From Akanthomyces muscarius (Eukaryota > Ascomycota > Sordariomycetes > Hypocreales > Cordycipitaceae): a DNA stretch of 64,000 nucleotides. The notes below the pieces were generated by a model that saw only the letters and a program-made list of their open reading frames with translations, made no database searches and was not told the DNA's origin. Positions 46,815-57,581 of the stretch are shown here, piece by piece; positions within the stretch are counted from its first letter, which is position 1, and each line of letters begins with the position of its first letter. The translations under genes were made by a program, and so were the position numbers. The stretch lies in NCBI RefSeq assembly GCF_028009165.1, contig NC_079244.1:2604001-2668000 (forward strand). Reading direction: 5' to 3'.

Positions 46815-48493
46815 TCACCAGCTTACAGTCTCTTCAACAACGGAACATGCACCGTGTATTCCAGCCAGCTGGAAACGCAGTCTTGCCTGCCCATCACTTT
46901 TCCGTACTTGTACCTCCATCAGTACTACCCGATGGCTCTCCGGGATCTGTGCCGCCTCGTGCACATCCACAAGCCCGCTCTCCTCCACAGCTATCCACCT
47001 CTCAGCAATAACCGCGGCCGGGCCGCTCTGCCACGCGCCTTCATGTCGTGGGTAGGACTGCAAGACACCCAGCGCGCGCCGCCGGATGCTTGGATCGCGA
47101 CAGCGCGTAGCGACGAAAAATGTCGGTATCATATAGCCGAGGTCGAGGCTCAAAGAGACGGCCCCAGACTCTTGGAAGATCGCAGAGGCGAGCTTATCAG
47201 AAAAGCTCACCACGTCGCGAAACATGTCTGTGGCCTTGTCGTAGCGAGACTCAGGCCCACGAAAGCCAGTTTCCACAAGCGCCTTTGCGCATGCAAACCA
47301 GAGTCGGACGTTGAGAATAGCCATGAAACGCGACGAAATTTTGTTTGCAGCGCACCATTTCTCCCAATGGACGGCCCATTCATTCAAGTGACGTGAGTAC
47401 TTGTCAATGTCAGATTGTCGCTGAGCCGCTTCTGCTTCATCTATTCCTGGGATGATCTCGCTTCCCAACCGCAGCAACTGTCGTGTAATCTCCATCAGGG
47501 AGGCGCTTGCTTCCTGTATGCTCGTGAAGGTGTCTATGCATAGTTGCCTATCGGACTCTGCGGACTGTTGGCCCGGCGACCGATATGGTGCCGAGTCGTC
47601 AGAGAACGAAATGGCCGAAATGTCCATCCTCGCCAGCACTTGCATGATTTCATGGACAATGCCGGCCAGTGACGCTTTTTGGCCCATTTGGAGATGAAAC
47701 CGAGCAGCCAGAGCGCGACCACTGTCCATGTGTCGCTGGCTGGCTTGGTAGTCGCCGCGCACACCCTCCCAAGCAACGAATAAAAGGCACACTATAAGCA
47801 CGCGATGTATCTGAGTTGGGGCCGCGTTTGTGACTAGCTGTCTGGCCTCGCCCAGCGCCACAGTGTATTGTTCTTTTGCATACAGCATGTGCTGTCTGGA
47901 TACATGCTCGTCTTGTCGGTCAAGCATGCCGCTGTGCATGGCCGCCAGCGCCAGAACGGCATGCTTGACGGCGGGCTCGGCATGGAAAGCTTGCAGAATG
48001 ACCCGATCCCAGAACGGGGAATCGACCTATGGTAGTGTTAGAGAGTACGAAAATATCACAGGAAAACAAAAATATCGGACAACTCGACATATCGGAGAAA
48101 TCGAAATATCAGAGAAAATGAGGATGTCTAAATGAACAACTGGAAGCTTCTTACCGTCAAGTTTGTACAAGCGACTGTACAGCACCGGAAGAATTGAAAG
48201 TATCGCTGCTCCAGTTTCCCTCGGAACGCGCCGTCGATGAGCATCGTCTGCGCCAAGCTTCGCCCGGCCGCTGCTAGCTTCGATCCATGACCCTGTCGCA
48301 GGCTGCCTTGCAGCAGCTCCGTGCGAGTAAACGGCAAGACGGAATAGCCGTCGCATGTACGACCGGTGGAGCGACACTTGCAGCAAGCTGGCTTCGCCTC
48401 ATCGCACTTTACCTTGCGGATGCGACATGTCAGGCAGCCTCCCGTCCCGACGAGGCTGCGCCTGGGACGCGTCGTTACGGTGGCGTCCTGCAT
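46815..48493 (-). CDS. Zn2Cys6 transcription factor with fungal-specific domain
   Basis: Two exons on the minus strand, 48493-48155 and 48026-46815, giving 516 aa. The zinc cluster near residues 20-48 (CLTCRIRKVKC, CCKCRSTGRTC) has exact CX2CX6CX6CX2CX6C spacing. The long C-terminal region contains AVKHAVLALAAMHSGM and RGDYQASQRHMDSGRAL, typical of the fungal transcription factor domain found in many C6 regulators. The intron (48027-48154, 128 nt, GTAAGA/ATAG) is AT-rich with imperfect ATATC repeats. The gene is divergent from the S10 peptidase gene across 490 nt, so shared regulation is possible. Confidence 0.9.
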
Positions 48494-48983
48494 GTGGCTC
48501 TATCGTCGTTTGTCATTGTCTTTCTTTTCAAACCCGTCTAGCGGGTGCTTGCACATTTCTTTCTTCTAAAGGCTTGATTCCGTCTTCTTCATCAGGACTA
48601 TTTTGAGGGTTGACAGGTGGCTGTGCTGACGGGAAGACGGGGGGATCGACATGGGTCGCGGGTCCGCGATTGGATGGCTCGCCGACGGTTGCCAAGCTTC
48701 GCGGCTGACCGGCCGCCCACAAGGCTGTGAAGGAAATTAGCATACATCAGCGTACGATTTAAGGCAAGTTCCGAATCCGACGAGACGCACCAAGCGGAGC
48801 TCACAAACACACTCTGATTCGACGGTTCGCCGGATTGTGTTGTTATGACGTCCCTTTCTGGGGCACTTGCTGAGAGATGCATTGCTGCGTCCTGGCAATA
48901 TAAGTAGAGGCTCGTGGAATGAATATTTGAACAACAACATCATCGCATTCAAAAATTTGAACTAGCACTGATAGAGCGAAACC
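48494..48983. promoter_or_regulatory. shared divergent promoter of the Zn2Cys6 factor and S10 peptidase
   Basis: 490 nt between two divergently transcribed genes with no room for another gene. Inverted CGG-containing sequences of the sort C6 factors bind are present (for example around 48650-48720), but no perfect CGG/CCG repeat pair was confirmed by eye. Confidence 0.4.
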
Positions 48984-50907
48984 ATGAAGTTACGATTTTC
49001 TTTATTTTTCTTTAGTTCGTTGCTCACATTGAGTGCCGCCAAATTCCCCGACAATGCAGTTGGTGTCACGACTAAGCATGTTACCGGCCAGCCTGGGGTC
49101 TCGATTACCTACAAAGAGACAAGCATTTGCGAAACCAAAACCAAAGCTTGGGCTGGTTATGTGCATATGCCCTCTTGGTATATGAGTGAGATTCAGACCG
49201 CCGACCCATACAATGTGTCCATGTTCTTCTGGTTCTTTGAGGCACGAAGCTCGCCTTCAAACGCATCCACTGGCATCTACCTGGCTGGAGGACCTGGCGC
49301 ACCGTCCATCAGCGATCTTGTTTCTGGAACAGGGTCTTGCTATATCAAGAGCGACTCGAACAGCACCGAGGACAACCCGTGGTCTTGGAACAATGACATG
49401 AACATGCTGTACATTGACCAGCCGGTCAGCACGGGTTACTCTTACACCGAGCGGATTCACTCAACCCTCAACATGCTATTCCTGGGAAGCCCGCAGACCG
49501 AGACAGGCATCACACCGATCGAGGCGTACGGCGGCTCCGTGCCCCCCGAGAACATCACGTTTCTCCACGGCACCTTTTCCGAGCAGAACCCCGACAAGAC
49601 GGTCAACAGCACGCTGTCCGCGGCCAAGACCCTGTGGCACTTTTCGCAAGTATGGTTCCCCCACTTCCCCGAGTATCACACAGGCGACAAGCGAGTCAGC
49701 ATCTGGGGCAACTCGTACGCCGGCTTCTACGTGCCCGCCACGGCCTCTTACACGGTGCAGCAAAACACCAAGATTCGCCAGGGCACGCTCAATGGGACCA
49801 TCATCCCGATTGATGCCGTTGGCTGGACAAATGCATGCGTTGATATGCTATACCAAGGCGAATGGTTCCCCGAGCAAGCCTATAACAATACGTACGGCCT
49901 GCAAGTCATCACAAAGGATGTGTACGAGGAGGCTTTGAAGAACTTCACCATGCCTGGAGGCTGCCGGGATCAAATTACGGAGTGTCGTCGCCTTGGAGAT
50001 CTATACGACCCTGAACAACTCAACATCAATTCCAACGTCACGGATGTCTGTGTTGGCGCCACTCTCTACTGCTTCGGCCATGTCATGGGCGCCTACGAGG
50101 CTGCCAGCAACCGCAGCGTCTTTGACATGGCACATCTCAAGCCTGACCCTTACCCTCCTTCCTACGCCAATGGTTTCTTCAACCAAGCATGGGTGCAGAA
50201 AGAGCTCGGCGTCTCTGTCAACTTCACGGGATCTTTGCTCTCCAACAATGTCATGCTCTATGGGAGCGGCGACCCCGTTCGCACCGCCGGCCTGCCGATG
50301 GTGCAGTACCTTCTCGACAATGGCGTCAAAGTGGTCATGATATATGGCGATCGCGACTATCGCTGCCCGTGGAACGGCGCAGAAAAGCTCAGTCTTCAGC
50401 TGCAGTGGTCGGGCGCCGAGGCGTTCCAGAGCGCGGGCTATCAGCATGTTAAGACGAGCGGGTGTTCGAGCAAAGGTGTTGTTCGGCAGCACGGCAACTT
50501 GTCGTTTGCCCGAATTTTTGATGCTGGGCATGATGGTCAGTCCAAGGTTCAAAATCAATGACAAGGGCAAAAAAAATAGACTGACATTTCTTGCAGCCCA
50601 GGGCTACCAGCCGGAGATTGTCTCGAAGCTCGTCAGCCGCGCCATTGCTGGCAAAGATCTCGCCACTGGAAAGCACGCAACGACTGGCCAAGGCGCTAAT
50701 TACACAACGCATGGTCCGCTGAGCAGTTTTGGTATCAAGAATAAGCTACCGGAGCCGCCTGCGTTTGAGTGCAACCTGTGGAATGTGCTGTCCTCGTGCA
50801 CGAGGGAGCAGTACGAGGCTTTGGAGGCTGGAACCGCAGAGGCGGAGAACTACCAAGTGGTTAAGCCAGAAGGCGGAAGTCCGGGGCCGATTATTCAGGT
50901 TTTATAA
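48984..50907 (+). CDS. secreted serine carboxypeptidase-like protein (peptidase S10)
   Basis: Two exons, 48984-50535 and 50597-50907, giving 620 aa. Residues 1-19 are a signal peptide (MKLRFSLFFFSSLLTLSAA). The substrate/oxyanion loop is AGGPGAPS at about 101-108. The nucleophile motif is WGNSYAGFYVP (Ser244) where most family members have GESYAG. The Asp motif is IYGDRDYRCPW (456-458) and the His motif is FDAGHD (His516). Many N-x-S/T sites fit a glycosylated extracellular or vacuolar enzyme. It is expected to remove C-terminal residues at acid pH. The intron (GTCAGT/TGCAG) falls just after the catalytic His. The Glu-to-Asn change before Ser may alter pH preference. Confidence 0.92.
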
Positions 50908-51601
50908 AGTGATTGCGGCGCAAGTGAGCATTACATTCACCTGGCGAGCTCTCTCAGCAGCGAGAGAAGCCCCTCCCATTACAGTATTCGGGCTACGATA
51001 GAAATATATTGGCACTGTAAATTAGGACAATATATTGAATCGTAGATCCAAAAGTAGTGTATCAATTCTATTATGCTAGAGTCTTTTGTTCTGATATGGC
51101 TACTTGCCTTGTGACGATTTCGGATCCTCAGTAGCTCTATCAAAAGAGCAATTCAAGTGCAATTAATTTCAAGACTTAGTATTCGCCAGAAATTACCGCA
51201 TACAGTAAAGTGAAAAAATGCCTAAGATTGGTGGAGAACCGCAAATGCACGGAGCGAGGTGTATCCAAAACAGGCCAGTTTCACGACAAAAGTGAACTGT
51301 AGCTGACGACCACCTGCTTCTCTCACACCAGACTTCAGTAACTTCACATTACCACCCACAAGCCTCTACCTTCACTTTATTGCCCTCTACCTTTTCGATT
51401 TCTCTACTACTTAAATTCCTCACCCCGCCGTTTCCAACCTGACCCTTCGTCCTCCTGCACTACCACTACCACCCTCCACAACCACAACAACTACAACAAC
51501 CACAACAACCTTTCATCGGCACAACGCTTCTCTCCCATACCAACCCTTTCCCCTTTGCACTGCGTTTCCAAACCTCACATATCTTCAAAGACCTCGTCGC
51601 A
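50908..51601. other. intergenic upstream of group B member 3
   Basis: AT-rich 3' flank of the peptidase, then a CA/CT-rich leader (CAACAACC-type repeats at about 51478-51512) directly upstream of the next gene. No other gene was seen. Confidence 0.5.
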
Positions 51602-52412
51602 ATGGCCAACACCAAGAATGACGCTGACACTCCTAAGACCAGTGCTGTCAAGAAGTGGAGTCCCGATGCTGAACGAGATCTTTGTCTTGCCATGCTCATG
51701 AGCAACAACGGCGAGATCGGCAAAGTCTCTCCCGACTGGAACACGACCCACAGCTTCATGATTGCCATGGGGTATGAGTTTACCAAGGACGCAATGAAGT
51801 ACGTTGCAGCCACTTGTTGACGACGTCAATATATGCTAATCATTTCCGTTACTTGCAACTACAGCCAGCGATGGAGCAAGACCCTCCTGAAGGACTTCAG
51901 AGCTCGCCACAAAGACTCCGAGTTTGCTGCCTCCCCCTCCACCAAGAAGACTCCCACCAAGCGCAAGAAGGCTGCCGACGCCGCCGCCGCCGCCGAGGCT
52001 GAGGCCGCCACTGACGAGGCGCTCACCGAAGAGGTCGCGGCAGTCGCCGCCGCTACACCTCCCGCAACACCTACCAAGGGCCGCAAGCGCGCTCCCGCCA
52101 AGCCCAAGGCTGCTGCTGGCCCTGCCAAGCCCCGTGGACGCAAGCCCAAGTCTGCCGAGACTGTCAAGGCCGAGGAGGAGGAGGAAGAGGAGCCCGCTCC
52201 AGCCAAGGCCGCGGCCGTGAAGAAGGAGCCCAAGGCAGACGTCAAGGGTAAGTGATGCCCGACTACGCAATCTTCACTGGAAGCATACAAACTCACCTTT
52301 CTATTTCTCAGACGAGGACACCGAAGAGGCTGCGCAGGACCAGCCCAGCCCTGCCAAGAAGGCCAAGGCCGAGCCCAAGGAGGAGGACACTGAGATGGCT
52401 GATGAGGCCTAA
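51602..52412 (+). CDS. Myb-like nuclear protein with H1-like tail, group B member 3
   Basis: Three exons, 51602-51798, 51865-52247 and 52312-52412, giving 226 aa. The domain contains KKWSPDAERDLCLAMLMSNN, FMIAMGYEFTKDAM and, across the intron, N-QRWSKTLLKDFRA. The tail is Ala/Lys/Pro-rich like histone H1 (TPTKGRKRAPAKPKAAAG, KPRGRKPKS) with acidic patches, and ends DTEMADEA. Introns are GTACGT/TACAG and GTAAGT/CTCAG. The first intron has the same position and phase 2 as in other group B genes. It lies 6 kb from the main group, separated by the tRNA and the factor/peptidase pair. A chromatin-associated role is inferred. Confidence 0.82.
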
Positions 52413-52807
52413 GACCCTCAGCTCTTTTAATCTTTTCATGTTGTTGCAGGCTACCTCTGAAGATGGAACGGTATTTCTTTTGGCTTTTGATTATTCTATG
52501 ATGCCCACCCGCAAAAAGTCGAGACAAGAACAATCTGATTTGCTTAGAGATTGGCATTGCTGGCACTTTCTCTTAGCCACAATAGCAGGAGTTTTATTGC
52601 ATTCGGATCAATTTAGTAGTTAGCTTCGCAATAACAGATGCATCATGATATTTTGCGACTCTGAAAAGGGAAAAACACCGTAGATGTAGAATCGGAGGTA
52701 CCTTGTGATTTATTTTGCCCTTGGCCTTGACCCATCTATCTCATCCATGACCCAAAAGTATTGCCATAACGCCGCCATGGTATTCTCAATTTACCTCAAA
52801 TGCTAAA
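52413..52807. other. convergent 3' region
   Basis: Between the ends of group B member 3 (+) and Ufd1 (-). Nothing recognised. Confidence 0.5.
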
Positions 52808-54056
52808 CTAACGCGGTTGTTTTCCGTCTAGCCGGTGGCCCTCACCAGTGCCCTTCTTCCCAGGAGCCTTGTCCTTGTCATCATCTTCGCCCTTGCGCTT
52901 GACGGTGCCCCGCAGGCTCTGTCCTTGTCCCGCAAAGTGAGGCTTGCCAACACTCTCCTTCTCCTTCTCCTTGTCTGCGTCGGTCTTGACGGGTGTGATC
53001 TCGTAGCCAAAGAAAAGCTTGTTTGGCGCAAGTCGGAGAGGGGCGGGCGCGCCGGTCTGTCGTCGCGGAACCACTGCGTCGACAGGTACGGGCGTTGCTG
53101 GCTTTGGAGTGGCAGTTTTGCTGCCCTTCTTGGCAATCCGCTGGCCTTCGCCGAGGAAATTTGTGGGATTGCTGGTGACGGACGGGGCGATGGCGCTGTA
53201 GTTGATTGCTTGAGCCATGGTGCCTTGACTGTGTAATACGCCGCCTGCCGGAACACCGGGTCGTGTGCTGGGTGTGCTGGTGCCACTATTCCGCTCTGGC
53301 TCGACGTAGCCAACGGGAGGAGCAAACTCGACGGACACATCGGTCTCGATCATACTGACACCCATTTTATCTGTTTCCGGCTTCACATCCAGTACCGCCA
53401 CGTCGTAGACCTCGTCGTTGTATTCAAAGTTGAAAACGTCGCCCTTGGTCAGCGTGGCAAAGTTCCGGAAAGCACGTTCCAGCACAGCCTTGGGATCGCT
53501 AATCTCGAGAAAGTTGGTGGATTGCGGCTGAAGCTTGACCATTTTGGCCAGCTCGAGCAATGTCGTTCGGATCTGGATCATATCACCGACTTCCATACCT
53601 AGGGTCTCCATCATCTGATTTGTGTTAGATGAAGTAACAGCGATGTAATATCGGTTCGGGAACCTACCCATTGTGGAATATACGCTCTGCCTTCCTCTGC
53701 AATAAACTCGAGGACACCGGCGTGCGAGTGACGTCCTTTCTCGCCGTTGATGAGTTCCATCAACAGAGGCCACTGCACGTGAAGCTTTGATACTTTGTCG
53801 AGCGCGGAAGCCGGGAGAAGAATCTTGGAACCGTAGTTGAGCTCTGGCCGCTCGTTTCCAGGAGCCATAATGACGGGGTAGCATCTGTAGTATTCGTCGA
53901 ATCGCTGGATAATCGGTCGTCGGCCGTGGCGCGCCATGTTGTAGAGGTGATCCGAGTTGCCCGGATCAAAGTTACCTCCAAATCCAGGTTGAAACTTGAA
54001 AACATAAGTTAGCCGACAATCGATGCTGCATGGAGCAGGCAAGGGTGACGTACCAT
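52808..54056 (-). CDS. ufd1: Ufd1, ubiquitin-recognition component of the Cdc48 complex
   Basis: Three exons on the minus strand, 54056-54054 (ATG only), 53994-53668 and 53614-52808, giving 378 aa. It begins MFQPGFGGNF and has the UFD1 double-psi barrel motifs: FDEYYRCYPVIMA, YGSKILLPASALDKVS, GVLEFIAEEGRAYIPQW, MMETLGMEVGDMI, DPKAVLERAFRNFATLT and ETDVSVEFAPPVGYVEPE. The C-terminal region has HFAGQGQSLRGTVKRKG. With Npl4 it directs Cdc48 to ubiquitinated proteins in ER-associated degradation. No in-frame upstream ATG exists in the leader, and splicing GTACGT...TCAAG after the ATG joins M to FQPG, so the first coding exon is only the start codon. Confidence 0.92.
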
Positions 54057-55514
54057 GTTGCTGAAGTGAATGCGCCTGCTGCGCTGGTAGGGTGTGGCGG
54101 GGTGCGGCAAGAACTTGGAATAACTTTCGACCCTAGTTTTCGGGTTGGGATAACTCGCTTGATGTCGATATAGGCTGAGCTCAGATTCACGGACTTGAGC
54201 GAGTTTCTTTCTTGTTTCCCAGGAGGGTGTCGTTGTGTTGCGCAGGATGCGTTTGTTGGAGCAAAGTCGCCTCGTTGTGTCGAGGCAGCTATCGGAATGA
54301 CGCAGGGACTAAACCGCTTTAGTCATCCAGGTACTAAGTAGCCCGCGCCGCCACAGCTAAAAGAGAAAGCCTGGCTGAATTTTTTTTTTTTTTTTTTGGA
54401 ATATTATCTTGTCAGAAAACTAGAAGTACCTTTGGCCGAAATAAGATGGTGATGATTACCTAAGGGATCGTGCCGGTCAATGTCCTTTGGGAATCATTCT
54501 CCGAGTAGTGCCACCATCGCCAGCAAGTGGAGATAGCCCGAGCCACCAGTGCATCCAAGTAATCTTGCAGACCGTGCTCAGCAAATCATCAAACTGCGTG
54601 TGCCAATTTTCCCCTACGGTGTCGTCTCAGACGAAAGAGCTAATGTGCTCACAATGAGCACCGATCGCCATCCTCGACTCGACCGACTGCCGGAAAGTAA
54701 AAGCTTCGCCACTTGACAAGTAGACCGCTTAGGTAGAAACCATACCGTCGATACAGGCCCTCAATATCTATACAAGGTATGAAAAACTGCTTTCAGCTGA
54801 GACTTTAAGCCGAACAAGCCGAGCTTGGAGGAGGAGGAGGAGGCTGAGCCGCCCGAGACAGAGTGCCCACCGCGGGCCGCAATCGAGAGATCTAGTATCG
54901 ACTAGACATATGTATTGATCAACGGAGATTCTTAGTCCCGCCAGCGGTAAGTTAATATCTCTTATTGATAACTGGTGTTGGGCCGTACGAGGATTACCAC
55001 GTGGTGATGTTCCATGTGCGAAAGCTTCGCCGACCTTCTCAAGTTGGTTAGCTGGGCCTGTGCTTGTATCCAATGATGTCAAAGCGTGCGCTGCACCATA
55101 CGAAGTAGTCCTGCTCCCATGTGTTTAAATCAACCTCGATTCGCCGACGAGAGTAGAAAGTTTTGCGGGGTGAGAGCGCCTTCAGTGAACCATCTCGTAT
55201 AGACGTGCTGGATCGGACTAGCCTCGCGGCAGTTGCGGCGGAGCTTTGTATTCCCCCGAAAGTCAATTTATTCTGGTCAGTGAGAACAGACGACAGAGAG
55301 ATACGTTGCATGCGTCACTTGTATATTATTCTACCTTCAGGTGAAAAAGGTGGGAAGCGCTGCATGGACATGTCATGGCGCAGCTGGGCGCCTCGGCTTG
55401 GTGTAGGCCTCGGACTCAATATATAAGCAGACAACCCTTCTGGAGTGTGAACTAATATGGCTTCCAAATCGAATTATAACCGCACAATCTGAAACACGAT
55501 TCAGCGCCCCTAAA
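54057..55514. other. divergent intergenic region with an 18-nt T run
   Basis: Promoters of Ufd1 (left) and the GH5 gene (right). An 18-nt T tract lies at 54380-54397. No gene was recognised. Confidence 0.55.
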
Positions 55515-57062
55515 ATGATTGCCAGAAATACTGCCCTCTGGCTTTTAGCCGTGATGAGCACCAATGTGCTGGCCCAGGATGCAGAGGCTTGGTACAAAGC
55601 CCATCCCGACATGGCCCATATCAAGAGGGTGAATCAGGACACGCATCAAATCGTGGATGAGCATGGCCGTACTCGGTTTTTCCATGGGACAAATGTTGTC
55701 ATGAAGGAAGCTCCGTGGTATCGGCCAATGGATTGGACCCCCGGAGTCTCGACCTTTGGCGAACAAGATGTCAAAAATCTACATGACATGGGCGTCAATG
55801 TTGTCCGCCTCGGACATCACTGGGCAGGTGCTGAGCCAGCACGAGGTGAATACAACCAAACATTCTTGGACATCATGAAGCAGCAGACCAAGCTTGCAGA
55901 AGAGCAAGGCATCTACGTGTTAGTGGATGTCCATCAAGACGTGCTGGCCAAGCAACTTTGCGGCCACGGCGTACCCGACGTAAGCCTTTCAAAAACAAAC
56001 CACCTTGACGCAGTGATTAACGTAAATACATAGTGGTTCGTCAAGAAAGACTGGATTACAGGGTTCAGACGATTTCCGTTCCCTCTCAAGCTCACATCAT
56101 TTACTACGGATAGCAATGGCTTCCCCTCACCCGAATCGCAATGCAGCAGCATTGACTGGTCGCTAAGTTACGCAACAGTTGCCGTCGGAAATGCTTTCGG
56201 AAGACTGTATGATAATTATGATGGCCTGGGAGACGCTTTTGCTGCGTATTGGAAGAAACTGGCCTCGGAATATGCTGAAACCGCCAACATCGTTGGATAT
56301 AATTTGCTGAATGAGCCATGGGCTGGAGATACGTACAAAGACCCAACACTTCTGACGCCCGGCGTCGCCGACCACAAAGCTCTTGAGGGGCTCTGGAACC
56401 GTGCAGCGACACAAATCAGGAGCGTGGACAACGACACATTGATTTGGTTCGAGGGCACCACCCTTGACGTGCTTTCAGGTTTCAACAACGTGCCACTTGG
56501 CGACGGCTCAAAGACGGTGCATTCGTTCCATTACTACCATCCGCCGCAGCTCGGCACCATCTCCGACACTCTTTACAACCGCCAAAAGGACAATGTGCGT
56601 CTCAAAACTGCCGGTGTCCTGACGGAAGTGACGTTTTGGATGGGCGACGACAAGCAAATGAGTGCCATGGCAGACGCCATGACGGCCACCGACGACAACA
56701 TGGTTTCCTGGATTGGCTGGGCGTACGAGAATCTCTACAACGGAACTTCAGGGAAGCCCTATCCTCAGCTGCAGCAGCACTACAGTCGCGCATATCCGGC
56801 GGCCATCGCCGGTACACCAAGGTCTTTTGGCTTCGACGAGAGCTCCGGAACGTTCAAGCTGCAATTTACGAGCGACCCGACCATTGATGCGCCTACGGAG
56901 ATTATCCTGCCTGCGTCGACGTTCCCCAACGGGTACAACGTGCAGATTTCTCCCGACGGCAGCTTGGTGCAGCATTCGCGGGATAATCGCACTCTAGCTT
57001 TCTTCACCTCCAAATCTCTTGCCTCGTCGACGTCTATTTCTCTTACCGTCACCCGAAAGTAG
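55515..57062 (+). CDS. secreted GH5 glycoside hydrolase, endoglycoceramidase-like
   Basis: Two exons, 55515-55979 and 56034-57062, giving 497 aa. Residues 1-20 are a signal peptide (MIARNTALWLLAVMSTNVLA). GH5 motifs are in order: GTNVVMKEAPWYRP, VNVVRLGHHWAGAEP, VLVDVHQDV, YNLLNEPWAGD with the acid/base Glu249, SFHYYHPPQ, and LTEVTFW with the likely nucleophile Glu353. The HYYHPP and NEPWAGD context resembles endoglycoceramidases, which release the glycan from glycosphingolipids, rather than cellulases. A C-terminal beta domain ends TSISLTVTRK. The intron is GTAAGC/CATAG. A secreted enzyme acting on glycolipids of the host or of the fungus itself is inferred. Confidence 0.88.
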
Positions 57063-57581
57063 GAGCTCGTGTCCCGCAGCAGCATATTCTTCGCCGTGAC
57101 GCTTATTTCTGCTCGATGCGGTTGAGACCTGTTTGTATGCATATGTGCAAGTTATAGTGCGCAAAAAGATAAGAACTGATTTATTTCATAAATACCTGTA
57201 GCATAATTATTCTGCTCGACCAATATTCGTGCGAATCCAGTGATTTGCTCCATTGTGATCTTTGAGCGCATTGATGGCTATGATGACTTTCAAGAAGATC
57301 ACCCTTCGACCAATGAAGAGCCTCATCTCTGTTCATGAGATTACTCGGGTAGATGTGCGCGCATCTGTTGCAAGTGCTCGCTGCCAGACTCTAGGTGACA
57401 ATAAGTGGGCCGGCGTGGACATCTTCAAGCTCCAAATTGAGTGACTCGACTTGACTCTTTCAGCCATGCGCCGCGAAGTCTGAGCTGTGATCGGTTGCAG
57501 AAAAGTTTCAAACACTCATTATATGATTCATACATCAAGCTTCAAGTAACTTGAACCAGCTCACTCCCGCTTTTTCGCACA
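57063..57581. other. intergenic; nothing recognised
   Basis: 3' UTR of the GH5 gene and promoter of the Lin1-like gene. Only one 60-codon frame without conserved features. Confidence 0.5.
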
